DNA of 14,410 bases from NCBI GenBank assembly GCA_946061795.1, contig CAMGSK010000019.1:1-14410 (forward strand). The letters run 5' to 3'. Source of the stretch: an uncultured Elusimicrobium sp. GTDB taxonomy: Bacteria; Elusimicrobiota; Elusimicrobia; Elusimicrobiales; Elusimicrobiaceae. Both the position numbers and the translations under genes were made by a program. This document shows, piece by piece, positions 5,152 through 13,368 of the stretch. Position 1 is the first letter of the stretch. The number at the start of each line of letters is the position of its first letter. The notes beneath the pieces were generated by a model. The model made no database searches. It worked only from the letters and a program-made list of their open reading frames with translations, and was not told the DNA's origin.

Positions 5152-6384
5152 TCAGTCCCTTGTCAAAAGTAAAGTTCCCTGCGCGCTTTGCGCTTGGCTT
5201 TGCACCATTGTCCCTATTGTATAACTTTTTTTCGTTTGTGCCCAGAAATTGTCGGAGGTGCGGCCTTTGTCGGGCGTTTCCATCAAAATCTGTACGGGTT
5301 TGCCCACTTGCCGTTGGTAGGCGGCTTCGGCCAGTCCTCTTACCCTATTTAACAAAATATCCAAGCGTTCTTCCAGTGTTTTTTCATCCCACAGTTTCAT
5401 TTGGGCCGCCGGGGTGCCCGCGCGGGGGGAATATTTGAAGCAATAGGCGGCGGAAAAGCCGGCCCGTTCCACCAGGGAGAGCGTTTCTTCAAAATCTTGC
5501 AGCGTTTCCGTCGGGAAACCGACGATGATGTCCGTACTGACGGCAAATCCGCGCGCTTTGAGCGCATCTACTTTTTCCAAAAATAGTTCGCGCGTATAGC
5601 CGCGTTTCATTTCTTTTAACACCTTGCTGGAACCGCTCTGTACAGGCAGGTGAATATGCCGCGCAATTTTGGGGTTGTGTTCCACCGCGGCCAAAAATTC
5701 GGGCGTAATAAACGCCGGGTGCGGACTGACGAAGCGCACGCGTTCCACGCCCGGGAGGGCGGAAACTTCGTTCAGCAAATCCGCAAACGTTTTTCCTTCT
5801 TCCCGCCACGCGTTGACCGTTTGCCCCAAGAGCACGATTTCGGGATATCCTTCGGCGGCTTTTTGCGCGGCTCGTTTTAAAATATCAGCCGACGGCAGAC
5901 AGTGCACCGGACCGCGCACGGAAGGCACAATGCAGTAAGAACAGGCAAAATCACATCCGCGCATAATGGTCACGTAGCCGCTCACGCCGGGCTGCGCCGC
6001 GTTGTTGCCCGCGCCGGGGACGGAGGGGAAAAGGCCGCTTTTGTCCAGCAGCGTGCTAAAAGAATCTATGTCTTTTGCGCCGGAAATTAAATCCAAATAC
6101 GGGAAAGTTTTTTTGAGTTTTTCACCCAACCGCTGGGCCGCGCAGCCGGCAAAGATAATGCGGCGGCCGGATTTTTCGCGCTTCCACCGGCGCAGACGTC
6201 CCAGCAGAGACAGCGCGCGGTGCTCGGCGTGGTCGCGCACCGTGCAGGTGTTGACTAACGCCAAATCCGCCTCTTCCAACAGTTCGGTCAGTTCAAAACC
6301 GCGCGCGGCCAAATGAGCGGCCATTTCTTCGGAATCGGCCAAGTTCATTTGACAGCCGTAAGTTTGGATAAACAGTTTCTTCAT
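5152..6384 (-). CDS. miaB: MiaB, tRNA-2-methylthio-N6-dimethylallyladenosine synthase
   Basis: MiaB is a radical-SAM methylthiotransferase that converts i6A37, made by MiaA, to ms2i6A37. The 410-residue protein starts MKKLFIQTYGCQMN as in the family. It has the three N-terminal [4Fe-4S] cysteines C11, C47 and C81, then the radical-SAM triad C144-x3-C148-x2-C151 in MRGCDFACSYCIVPSVRGPV. The C-terminal region has the RQVGKPVQILMETPDKGRTS stretch and a TRAM-type end, a little shorter than usual. The ATG at 6384 is fixed by homology, although the frame stays open upstream through antisense of pgi. No Shine-Dalgarno is visible: the start codon comes 5 nt after the U-run of the pgi terminator. It is followed after 2 nt by the PilZ gene. 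Identification is firm; its promoter was not found. Confidence 0.95.
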   Translation of the reverse strand: MKKLFIQTYGCQMNLADSEEMAAHLAARGFELTELLEEADLALVNTCTVRDHAEHRALSLLGRLRRWKREKSGRRIIFAGCAAQRLGEKLKKTFPYLDLISGAKDIDSFSTLLDKSGLFPSVPGAGNNAAQPGVSGYVTIMRGCDFACSYCIVPSVRGPVHCLPSADILKRAAQKAAEGYPEIVLLGQTVNAWREEGKTFADLLNEVSALPGVERVRFVSPHPAFITPEFLAAVEHNPKIARHIHLPVQSGSSKVLKEMKRGYTRELFLEKVDALKARGFAVSTDIIVGFPTETLQDFEETLSLVERAGFSAAYCFKYSPRAGTPAAQMKLWDEKTLEERLDILLNRVRGLAEAAYQRQVGKPVQILMETPDKGRTSDNFWAQTKKSYTIGTMVQSQAQSAQGTLLLTRD

Positions 6385-6389
6385 AAAGC

Positions 6390-6419
6390 AAAAAAGGGCG
6401 GCGCTTGACACGCCGCCCT
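6390..6419 (-). terminator. Intrinsic terminator after pgi (end of the bat-gmhA-rpiB-pgi operon)
   Basis: On the minus strand AGGGCGGCG (6419-6411) pairs with CGCCGCCCT (6403-6395), a 9-bp GC-rich stem with a 7-nt loop, followed by a six-T run (6395-6390). It begins 12 nt after the pgi stop and ends only 5 nt before the miaB ATG. Confidence 0.9.
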
Positions 6420-6431
6420 GACGAATGGAAT

Positions 6432-8096
6432 TTAGAACGCGTCGCTGAGTTTCTTGACGGCCTGCGCCACGGGCTGATGCACATGCAGTTTGACGACGCG
6501 GCGGCCTTTGTTTTCCAGCGCTTGGAAATCTCCCAGCGCTTGGGCGTTGCACAGCTGACCGAAGGTATAATTCTGCCCCGGGATTTTGACGTCTGCCGCG
6601 GGGTCGGCGGAGATAATTAAAAATACGCCGTTGTTGCCGTCGCCTTTGTGCAGCTGGCCGCTGGAGTGCAGATAGCGCGGCCCGTAGCCGAACAGGACGG
6701 CGCGTTTGGTGCGGCACAAAATTTTGTCACGCAGCTGGCAAAGGGCTTTGGCGTTGTCTTCCGACGGCCAGACATAGGGCAGAATGGCCACGTAGTCGTT
6801 GCTTTCCAACAGCGAATAAAAATCCTGGGCCAAGGTGTCCAGCTTTACTTCGTCTTTTAAATCTTTGGAAACGAGCAGAGGCGCGGTCACTTCCGCAGGG
6901 ATATCTCCTTTTTCCAGCTTGGCCAGTACGTTTTTGGTCAGCGTTTTTGCTTCCTGCACGTTGGGCTGGTCAAACGGATCAATAGCCAAAATGGCGCCCG
7001 CGGCCGCGGTGGCGATTTCCCACAGCAGGAACATGGCGCCCAGTTGGTACTTGTCGCTCAGGTCCAGCGTGACGATGGGAAAACCGCGTTCGGCCAAGTC
7101 GTCGGCCACTTCTTCCACGCGTTTATTGTCGTCGGTATCCGTGGAAATATAAACGAAGAAGCGGTCTTCGCGGTAGTCAAAATTGCGGTGCAGGGTTTCT
7201 CCCGCCACGGGGACAATGCCTTTGCCTTCCTTACCGGTGGATTCGGCCACCAGCTGTTCAGCCCACAAGCCGAAAGGTTCCACTTCTTTGGGAGCCAAAA
7301 TGGTCATTTTGTCTTTGCTGTGGTTGGTATAGCACGCGCCGAGGTACGCTCCCAGCCGCACGGCGGCGTTGTCTTTGACGGGGGCCTGCGGCGCAAAGGT
7401 CTCCGCGGCTTCTTTGGCGTTGGATAAGATTTTTACCACGTCCACGCCCATAACGGCAGCGGGCACAATGCCGAAGAAAGAAAGTGCGGAAAAGCGACCG
7501 CCGATGTCGGAAGGATTGGTAAACACATGGCGGAATTTGTGCTTTTTGGCCAAGGTTTGCAATCCGGTTCCTTCGTCCGTAATGGCGATGAAGTTGCGGC
7601 CCGGTTCTTTGGCTCCGGCTTTTTTCACTTCTTCAAAAAAGTAGGCGAATTGGGAAGACGGTTCCACCGTACCGCCGGATTTGCTGGCGAAAATGAACAG
7701 CGTTTCGGCCGGATTGATTTTGCCGCGCACCGCGCCCACCCAATCGGGGTTGGTGGTGTCGAGCACAAAAGTTTCGGGGCAGCCGTTTTGTTTGCCAAAC
7801 GTCGTGCGGAACACTTCCGGGGCCAGGCTGCTGCCGCCCATGCCCATGACCACGCAGTATTTAAAGTCTTTTTTCGCTTCGGCGGCGAAAGAGAGCACTT
7901 CGTCTATGCGTTCCAGCGTCCAGTCATAAACTTTTTGCCATCCCAAAAAGTTTTTGATCAGTTCCTGATGTTCCGGCTCCTGCTTCCACAGCGTCGGGTC
8001 TTTGGCCCAGAATTTTTGGTTGAAGTCCAAATTTTCCAGCTTGATGATGCCTTCGCGGACAATGCCTTCGGCCATGGGGTTTGCGTTCATTTTCAT
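6432..8096 (-). CDS. pgi: Glucose-6-phosphate isomerase (type found fused to transaldolase elsewhere)
   Basis: The enzyme interconverts glucose 6-phosphate and fructose 6-phosphate. From the ATG at 8096 the protein has 554 residues. SIS-fold signatures are GMGGSS (85-90) and SKSGGTVE (138-145). Also visible are TNPSDIGGRFSALS, ESTGKEGKGIVPVAGE, NPFDQPNVQEAK-like IDPFDQPNVQEAK and GYGPRYLHSSGQLHKG near the C-terminus. From memory, these sequences and the C-terminal PGQNYTFGQLCNAQALGDFQ resemble the isomerase half of bifunctional transaldolase/Pgi proteins more than E. coli Pgi; here no transaldolase domain is attached. An ATG at 8108 is in frame, but AGGA lies 11 nt before 8096 while it directly abuts 8108, so 8096 is preferred. 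The gene is last in the operon, 27 nt after rpiB, with a terminator after it. Confidence 0.92.
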   Translation of the reverse strand: MKMNANPMAEGIVREGIIKLENLDFNQKFWAKDPTLWKQEPEHQELIKNFLGWQKVYDWTLERIDEVLSFAAEAKKDFKYCVVMGMGGSSLAPEVFRTTFGKQNGCPETFVLDTTNPDWVGAVRGKINPAETLFIFASKSGGTVEPSSQFAYFFEEVKKAGAKEPGRNFIAITDEGTGLQTLAKKHKFRHVFTNPSDIGGRFSALSFFGIVPAAVMGVDVVKILSNAKEAAETFAPQAPVKDNAAVRLGAYLGACYTNHSKDKMTILAPKEVEPFGLWAEQLVAESTGKEGKGIVPVAGETLHRNFDYREDRFFVYISTDTDDNKRVEEVADDLAERGFPIVTLDLSDKYQLGAMFLLWEIATAAAGAILAIDPFDQPNVQEAKTLTKNVLAKLEKGDIPAEVTAPLLVSKDLKDEVKLDTLAQDFYSLLESNDYVAILPYVWPSEDNAKALCQLRDKILCRTKRAVLFGYGPRYLHSSGQLHKGDGNNGVFLIISADPAADVKIPGQNYTFGQLCNAQALGDFQALENKGRRVVKLHVHQPVAQAVKKLSDAF

Positions 8097-8123
8097 AGGG
8101 TATTGCATCCTTATTTACAATTT

Positions 8124-8570
8124 TTAGATTTTTGCTTCCAGCGCGAGGATTTTGTCCACGCGTTTTTTATAATTGCCTTCGTTAAAATAGGAGGCGTTTA
8201 AAAAGCGTTCCACCAGCTCTTCCGCCAGGTTTTTGCCGATGATCAGCGCGCCCAGACACAGCGCGTTCATGGCGTCGTGTTCCACGCCTTGGTGCGCCGA
8301 ATACGCGTCATGGCATACGCAGGCATATACGCCGCGCAGCTTGTTGGCCGCTATGCACATGCCGATGCCGCTTCCGCAAATAAGCACCGCGCGGTCGGCT
8401 TGCCCGTTCTGCAGCAGGGCGCCGGCTTTGGCGGCGTAATCCGGGAAATCCACCCGCTGCGCGTCTTGGGCGCCGCAGTCTATTGCTTCATGTCCCAGCG
8501 CTTTGATTTTGTTCAAGACGGTTTCTTTCAGTCCAAATCCCGCGTGGTCGCACGCGACGGCTACTTTCAT
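8124..8570 (-). CDS. rpiB: RpiB, ribose-5-phosphate isomerase B
   Basis: RpiB interconverts ribose 5-phosphate and ribulose 5-phosphate in the cytosolic pentose phosphate pathway. The 148-residue length is standard for the RpiB/LacAB family. It begins MKVAVACDHAGFGLKETV with the conserved Asp8-His9. The active-site Cys65 lies in LICGSGIGMCIAANKLRG, and CHDAYSAHQGVEHDAMNALCLGA follows as in the family. AAGGAG lies 6 nt before the ATG and overlaps the stop codon of gmhA, which ends 10 nt upstream. Related allose-6-phosphate and galactose-6-phosphate isomerases share the fold, but the motifs and the company of pgi and gmhA favour ribose 5-phosphate. Confidence 0.93.
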   Translation of the reverse strand: MKVAVACDHAGFGLKETVLNKIKALGHEAIDCGAQDAQRVDFPDYAAKAGALLQNGQADRAVLICGSGIGMCIAANKLRGVYACVCHDAYSAHQGVEHDAMNALCLGALIIGKNLAEELVERFLNASYFNEGNYKKRVDKILALEAKI

Positions 8571-8580
8571 GTTGTTCTCC

Positions 8581-9138
8581 TTAAAACGATTGGTCCACCA
8601 AATCGCATATGCTGTGGCCGATAAAAATGTGGCATTCCTGCACGCGCGGCGTATTGGGCCATTTTACGACGATGGGCAAGTCCACCGCGTTTTTGATGGC
8701 TCCGCCGTCTTTGCCCAGCAGCGCGGCGGTATAACATCCGCGGCGTTTGGCCAGTTCCAGCGCGCGCAGCACGTTGGTGCTGTTGCCGGAGGTGGAAATG
8801 CCGATCACCACGTCGCCTTTGCGGGCAAATCCGTCAATTTGCCGTGAAAACACTTCATCGTATCCGTAATCGTTTCCCACGGCGGTGACGGTGGAACTGT
8901 TGGTGTTGAGGGCCAAGGCGGGGAAAGATTTGCGTTCTTTTTTAAAACGCCCCACAAATTCCGCCGCGATATGCTGCGCGTCGGAAGCGCTGCCTCCGTT
9001 GCCCATCAAAATCACTTGGTTGCCGTTTTTGAACGCGCGGACGATTTGTCCGGCCAGTTCTTCGGTTTGCCCAGCTAAATTTTCTTTGACGTAATTCAAC
9101 GCGGCAATCAATTCATCGGCTTCTTTTTGTATAAACAT
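8581..9138 (-). CDS. gmhA: GmhA, sedoheptulose-7-phosphate isomerase
   Basis: GmhA converts sedoheptulose 7-phosphate to D-glycero-D-manno-heptose 7-phosphate, the first step toward ADP-heptose for LPS inner core. The 185-residue protein is a single SIS domain with MGNGGSASDAQHIAAEF (45-61) and ISTSGNSTNVLRAL (114-127). His56, Glu60, Gln167 and His175 align, with a constant offset of 5, to the zinc and catalytic residues I recall for E. coli GmhA (His61, Glu65, Gln172, His180), which separates it from DiaA-type regulators. The ATG at 9138 has GGAG 5 nt upstream; the long open frame before it runs antisense-like through batE and is not coding. It follows batE by 14 nt and precedes rpiB by 10 nt. 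No other heptose gene is in the window. Confidence 0.9.
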   Translation of the reverse strand: MFIQKEADELIAALNYVKENLAGQTEELAGQIVRAFKNGNQVILMGNGGSASDAQHIAAEFVGRFKKERKSFPALALNTNSSTVTAVGNDYGYDEVFSRQIDGFARKGDVVIGISTSGNSTNVLRALELAKRRGCYTAALLGKDGGAIKNAVDLPIVVKWPNTPRVQECHIFIGHSICDLVDQSF

Positions 9139-9152
9139 GCTTTCTCCGTGCG

Positions 9153-9872
9153 TCAAATAATTTCCAGTGAGTTCGCTTCCGTCCAGCCTTTGATGCCTTC
9201 GGACTTGACGACCACTTCGTACCAGTCGTCCCGGGCGTCCTCTATAATGACCAGTCTGCCCTGGACGGCGTTGGCGTTGGCGGGGAAATTGGTTCCCGGT
9301 CCGCTGCGCAGTTCCGCCACGGGGGCGGCCACGACGGCCAATCTCTGCCCTTCTATGTTTTTTCTCCAAGCGTACCATCCGCCCAACAAGGCCAAAATCA
9401 ACGCCGCAGCCAGCGCGGCGCGGCCGAAACGCCGCTTGACCAGCCAGACGGAGGCCGTTGTACAAAACAGCCACAAAGATAAAATGAACAGGCCTTTCAG
9501 TTCGTCCGTGCGCAGTCCGAAAAACGCTTGGTGCAGGGCTTGCGGCATTCCGGAGGGAACGAATCTTTCTCCGGCCGATTCCAGCGCTAACGTCAGATTA
9601 TGACGGATGTCCGGGTCCCGGGGGGCAAGGCGAAACGCCCGGTAATAATTGGCCGCGGCCAGTCCGCGCACGCCCATTTTAAAATAGCAATTTCCTATAT
9701 TGTAGTAAAGAAAAGGGTCGTTTGGGTAGGTGGAAAGCAGTTCCTCGTACTCGGCCAATGCGGAGGCGAAGTGCCCCTGGCGGTACAATTGTTCGGCGCG
9801 GTTAAAATCGGCCGCGTACGCCGTACATACGGACGCGAGCGTCAGGCAAACGGCGAAAAATAAATTTCTCAT
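9153..9872 (-). CDS. batE: BatE-like protein: TPR repeats, two membrane helices, SH3 domain
   Basis: The 239-residue protein has a signal peptide (1-20), TPR repeats at about 22-55 and 56-89 (NRAEQLYRQGHFASALAEYE; FLYYNIGNCYFKMGVRGLAA), two membrane helices at about 126-145 and 151-170, and a bacterial SH3 domain at about 179-239 (ELRSGPGTNF to GWTEANSLEII). That order is typical of BatE, the last Bat protein of Bacteroides- and spirochaete-type operons. The N-terminal TPR part should be periplasmic. The two closely spaced helices would place the SH3 domain on the same side, where such domains often bind peptidoglycan. Its ATG overlaps the batD stop by 4 bp (ATGA), and GGGAG precedes it inside batD. 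The biochemical role of Bat proteins is not settled. Confidence 0.82.
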   Translation of the reverse strand: MRNLFFAVCLTLASVCTAYAADFNRAEQLYRQGHFASALAEYEELLSTYPNDPFLYYNIGNCYFKMGVRGLAAANYYRAFRLAPRDPDIRHNLTLALESAGERFVPSGMPQALHQAFFGLRTDELKGLFILSLWLFCTTASVWLVKRRFGRAALAAALILALLGGWYAWRKNIEGQRLAVVAAPVAELRSGPGTNFPANANAVQGRLVIIEDARDDWYEVVVKSEGIKGWTEANSLEII

Positions 9873-11677
9873 GAGCGGCTCCCTTTTTCCATTTCTTTTA
9901 TCAGTGCGGCGGCTTGGCGCGCCAGTTCCTGCGCATTTTGGTTTTGCAGGTGCGCCGGAGCAAAACGCGCCGCGTCCAGCAGTTGCCAGATGCGTTGGAA
10001 CTGATCCAGCAGATTGGCGGGACAGCTGCGTTTTTTCAGCGCGGACACAATATCGCGCAGCGGCAGACTGGCGGTATGTACGCCGTAGCGCAGCAGAATA
10101 AATGCCGACAGCGCATCCGAAACCGCTTCGGCGTTTTTGGCGTTTTTGAGAGATTGGAGAACTTTGCTCCGTTCCCGTTTGCCCGCCAGGGCGCTTTTGT
10201 CCAGCAAAGCGACCACGCCCGCCAAGGCCAGCAGAACCAAGGCTCCCCAGAGCAGCCAGCCGTAGGAAGCGATTTTGGTCAGAAGCCCCGGTTTTTGCGC
10301 CGCGGCGGAAGCTTTGAGATAGCGTATGTCCTGCCCCAGCTGGCGGAATCCTCCGCCCAAATCGGCATTTGCGCCAAAATCAAAGCCGGCGTCCTCTTTT
10401 GTGGAGGGAGTCACGCGCAGTGCAATCGGTTCCGTGCGCAAGGTGCGGTAAGTTTTAGTTTTGGGGTCAAAATAGGACCAGAACAGCCCGGGCACCACAT
10501 ACTCCCCGGAAGAAAGAGGAACGATGACCGCTTTGAAAATCTTATAGCTTCTTAACGTTCCGTTGGACGGAACGGCTCCTGAGGTGGAGGCCACGTCATA
10601 GACGCGGAAACCGGGCAGGGAGGGAAGTTTCAAATCGGCGGTGGGTTTTAAATTGCCTTCTCCCGTCACTTTAATGGTTAAGTTGACGGCTTCTCCGGCT
10701 TCCACTTCCCGGCGGTCTGCCGAAGCGGTAATTTGATAGGAACTTCCCACCGCTCCGTAAAAATTTTTGGGGCGAAGTTCCACCGGTACGGAGCGGATGT
10801 CTAAGGAAATAGGATTGGAAGAAGCGGTTTCCGGCTCGCTCATCCGCAGAGCCAGCATGCGGTCCAACATGGAAGCGCGTCCGCTGGTGGGAATGTATTT
10901 CACGCTGGCCGGCCCCACCTGGGCGTTGCCCGCCGCCACACCGGAGAGGGCGTAGCGCTTTTCCATATAGGCATACACGCGGCCGGAAATGGTTTGGGAG
11001 CCGTCCGACGTGCCGATTTCTTCCATGAACAGATTGCTGATGGCCGGGGCCGTGTACGGGGCGTTATCTACAAAAGGGCGCGAATAATAAAAACGCACGG
11101 CCAGCGTGACGGTTTGATTGACGTAAGGTTTGGCGTTTTCCACGGTCGCCACCATAAAATACGTTTTATCCCCGTTTTGAGCGGCCAAATTGTATAAATC
11201 TCTTTCCAGGGGGGGCAGCCCCGCGGGAGCCTTGTCTGCAGCGCGGCGGGAAGTTTTCGCCGCCGAGGAAGGCGTTTTGGCCGGCGCGGGGGCCGGAGCC
11301 TGGGACGGACGGTACACCGTCACTTCTATGGGCTGCGTTTGGTACATTTTGTTGCCGTAATGCAGCGTGACGGGGCCGATGAGCGTTTTCCCCGCAAAAC
11401 GGGGCAGCATAATGTATTCAAAAGTGGAAACCGCGTGAAAATTGTTGATTTCTTTGGTGGCCGCGCTGGCGTAAACGTTAAAAGCCGGCAGACTGGGCAG
11501 CTGGGGCATTGCGTCGGTCGCCACGCCGTCTATGGTGACGGTCAGTTTCAATTCGTCTTCCGTCGTTAAAGAAGTTCTGTTGACGGAGGCCGTCATGCTG
11601 ACTCCGTTTAAATCCGCCGCGGCGTGCGACAGGGCGAAAAAGAAAAGAAAGAAACAAAGAAAAATCCGTTTACGCAT
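9869..11677 (-). CDS. batD: BatD, large envelope protein of the Bat complex
   Basis: The 602-residue protein has a signal peptide ending near residue 20. Repeated beta-sandwich-like modules follow, beginning MTASVNRTSLTTEDELKLTV and with a later copy of the same type (SSYQITASADRREVEAGEAV). A Pro/Ala/Lys-rich linker spans about 124-156, one membrane helix lies near 473-492 (GWLLWGALVLLALAGVVALL), and a C-terminal helical cytoplasmic domain of about 110 residues ends the protein. This matches BatD (oxygen-tolerance protein family, DUF-type beta-rich ectodomain). It would sit in the inner membrane with the bulk in the periplasm, next to the VWA proteins BatA and BatB. It starts 3 nt after the batC stop and overlaps batE by 4 bp. 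A C7 run encodes Pro-Pro at about 11209-11215. Confidence 0.85.
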   Translation of the reverse strand: MRKRIFLCFFLFFFALSHAAADLNGVSMTASVNRTSLTTEDELKLTVTIDGVATDAMPQLPSLPAFNVYASAATKEINNFHAVSTFEYIMLPRFAGKTLIGPVTLHYGNKMYQTQPIEVTVYRPSQAPAPAPAKTPSSAAKTSRRAADKAPAGLPPLERDLYNLAAQNGDKTYFMVATVENAKPYVNQTVTLAVRFYYSRPFVDNAPYTAPAISNLFMEEIGTSDGSQTISGRVYAYMEKRYALSGVAAGNAQVGPASVKYIPTSGRASMLDRMLALRMSEPETASSNPISLDIRSVPVELRPKNFYGAVGSSYQITASADRREVEAGEAVNLTIKVTGEGNLKPTADLKLPSLPGFRVYDVASTSGAVPSNGTLRSYKIFKAVIVPLSSGEYVVPGLFWSYFDPKTKTYRTLRTEPIALRVTPSTKEDAGFDFGANADLGGGFRQLGQDIRYLKASAAAQKPGLLTKIASYGWLLWGALVLLALAGVVALLDKSALAGKRERSKVLQSLKNAKNAEAVSDALSAFILLRYGVHTASLPLRDIVSALKKRSCPANLLDQFQRIWQLLDAARFAPAHLQNQNAQELARQAAALIKEMEKGSRS

Positions 11678-11680
11678 CGT

Positions 11681-12322
11681 TTACCAGTCCTTATCCACGA
11701 TTTCTTCCGGCGCGCGGTTCCGCCCGGCGGGACGTTTGTATTCGTTTTCTTTGGCCACAGAAAGCACCCGCTGCGCGTCATTTTTGTCCATTTGGCCTTC
11801 CTGCGGTTTCTGGCCGCCGGCGGAATTTCCGCCGTTTTTCTGTTGGTTTTGGCGGTTGTCGGAGCGGTTGTCTTGATTATCGTTGTTGTTTTGGTTTTTA
11901 TTATTTTGTTGCTTTTGTTCAATGACCAGCTGCAAATTGTGTATGGCTTCTTTGTCTTGCGGGTCGGACAGAACGGCGGCTTTGTAAGCTTCTATCGCTT
12001 TGTCTTTGTCTCCGGCGCGGTAGTAGGCGTTGCCCAAATTAAACAGCGCGTCTTGGGCGCGCGCGCCTTTCCGGTCCGCCACTTCCCGGAAAGCTTCCTG
12101 CGCCTGCGTATATTCGTTTAAGCGGTAATAGGCGTTAGCCGCGTTGAACAAAGCGTCCTGCTGGCCGGGATCTTCTTTTAAAATTTCATGGTAGCTGTTG
12201 AGCGCGGAGCCGTATTTTTGCTCATTGTAATATTTGCCTCCTTGGCGCAAACGGCCGTGCACGCCGGCCTGGACGGCGGCGCAAAGCAGGAGCAGCAAAA
12301 AACAGAGCAAGGTTTTCTTCAT
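11681..12322 (-). CDS. batC: BatC, secreted TPR protein
   Basis: The 213-residue protein has a signal peptide (MKKTLLCFLLLLLCAAVQA, 1-19) and about three TPR units across 21-130 (YYNEQKYGSALNSYHEILKE; ALFNAANAYYRLNEYTQAQE; ALFNLGNAYYRAGDKDKAIE). A Gln/Asn-rich low-complexity stretch (about 135-162) and a conserved-looking tail ending EEIVDKDW follow; a final KDW is common in BatC. It should be periplasmic and act as a scaffold for the Bat complex. The ATG at 12322 is chosen over one at 12364 because it opens the signal peptide directly, lies 4 nt after the batB stop, and avoids a 38-nt overlap. The nearest AAGG is 12-13 nt away, so initiation may rely on coupling to batB translation. Confidence 0.85.
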   Translation of the reverse strand: MKKTLLCFLLLLLCAAVQAGVHGRLRQGGKYYNEQKYGSALNSYHEILKEDPGQQDALFNAANAYYRLNEYTQAQEAFREVADRKGARAQDALFNLGNAYYRAGDKDKAIEAYKAAVLSDPQDKEAIHNLQLVIEQKQQNNKNQNNNDNQDNRSDNRQNQQKNGGNSAGGQKPQEGQMDKNDAQRVLSVAKENEYKRPAGRNRAPEEIVDKDW

Positions 12323-12326
12323 TATC

Positions 12327-13367
12327 TTATTGTACCTTTTTTTGCTTTTCTTCCCGTTTTTCATTCTTCACTTTAAACGGCAGCCCCAGCCACAGCGCAA
12401 AGCACAGCACCGCCAGAGAAAGCGGAATTTGATAGCGGTTAATATACCCTGCGCGGGCGGACGCGGCCGAGCGGCTGCGGTCCATGTCTCTCATGGCCTG
12501 CTCCACTTTGGCGGCTACTTGGGAGGGGGTGGTATATTTGATGTACACCCCTTGGGTGGCCGCGGCCAAAGAAGCCAAGCTTTTTTCGTCCAATTTGCTG
12601 ACGACGGTCTTTCCTTCCCGGTCTTTTTTGTATTCCAAAACATTGCCGGACAAATCCGTCCGCTGGGGAATCAGTTCCCCTTGCGGCGTGCCAATGCCGA
12701 TGGCGATGACGCGTATGCCTTCTTTTTGCGCGGCGGTTTGGGCCTCTTTTAATTCTTCCGGCGTATGGTCTTCTCCGTCGGTCAGCAAAATCAACGCTTT
12801 TTTGCCCGGATATTTGCCCAGCATGTGCGCAGCCAGTTTGACCGGGGCCGCCAGCGAGGTCCCGGGAGCGGGCAGCATATCGGGCTGAAGAACGGAGATG
12901 AAATATTTCAGCGCGTCTTCATCTGTGGTGATGGGGCACTGTATATAAGCTTTGGAAGTAAAAGCAATCAGGCCGATGCGTTCGTTTTTGAGGTGGGATG
13001 TCAGCATGCGCAGCATGTTTTTGGCGCTGGAGAGCCGGTCCGGCTTTACATCCCTTGCACGCATGGAGGCCGATACGTCCACCGCTACGACCGCTTGGGC
13101 AAAATTCGCTTCCGCTTTTACGATTTCCAGCCCCCACTGCGGCCGTGCCAAAGCGGCAAAAATAAAAAATATTCCGCAGAAAAACAAGGCGTTTTTCCAT
13201 TTCTTCAGCCGGTCTCCTCCTCCGCTCAGCCGCGCGTAAGCCCGCGGGCCGAACAAAGCCGCCGTGACGCGCCGTTTCAGTTTGCCTCCCAGCCAGAACA
13301 GGAGTCCCGTTCCCGCCAGAAAAACGGCGCAGTAAATAAAATAAACCGGTTTTTCAAACAGTTCCAT
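12327..13367 (-). CDS. batB: BatB, membrane-anchored VWA-domain protein
   Basis: The 346-residue protein has two N-terminal membrane helices (about 7-27 and 57-75, the latter ending ALARPQWG), a von Willebrand factor A domain, and a C-terminal helix near 315-335 followed by a basic tail. The metal-binding MIDAS is complete: DVSAS (Asp97, Ser99, Ser101), Thr170 in APGTSL and Asp197 in LLTDGEDH. The VWA domain should face the periplasm or cytoplasm side set by the two helices, and bind a partner through a divalent metal. GGTG lies 7 nt before the ATG, and the batA stop is only 1 nt away. It is paired with batA, as in other Bat operons. Confidence 0.88.
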   Translation of the reverse strand: MELFEKPVYFIYCAVFLAGTGLLFWLGGKLKRRVTAALFGPRAYARLSGGGDRLKKWKNALFFCGIFFIFAALARPQWGLEIVKAEANFAQAVVAVDVSASMRARDVKPDRLSSAKNMLRMLTSHLKNERIGLIAFTSKAYIQCPITTDEDALKYFISVLQPDMLPAPGTSLAAPVKLAAHMLGKYPGKKALILLTDGEDHTPEELKEAQTAAQKEGIRVIAIGIGTPQGELIPQRTDLSGNVLEYKKDREGKTVVSKLDEKSLASLAAATQGVYIKYTTPSQVAAKVEQAMRDMDRSRSAASARAGYINRYQIPLSLAVLCFALWLGLPFKVKNEKREEKQKKVQ

Positions 13368-13368
13368 A

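Noticed and set aside
6385..6717. In-frame extension of miaB by about 110 codons upstream
   Set aside because: It runs antisense through pgi and a terminator hairpin, shows no family similarity, and MiaB proteins start at MKKLFIQTYGCQMN.
9139..9474. In-frame extension of gmhA upstream of 9138
   Set aside because: It overlaps batE out of frame, is rich in Arg and Gly as typical of shadow frames, and 9138 has a good Shine-Dalgarno.
11209..11215. C7 homopolymers in batD (here) and batA (14077-14083) as phase-variation tracts
   Set aside because: Both encode Pro-Pro with CCC codons in intact frames; seven bases is short for slippage and expected in a GC-rich genome.
12323..12364. Longer batC start at 12364
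   Set aside because: It adds a charged 14-residue head before a complete signal peptide and overlaps batB by 38 nt.
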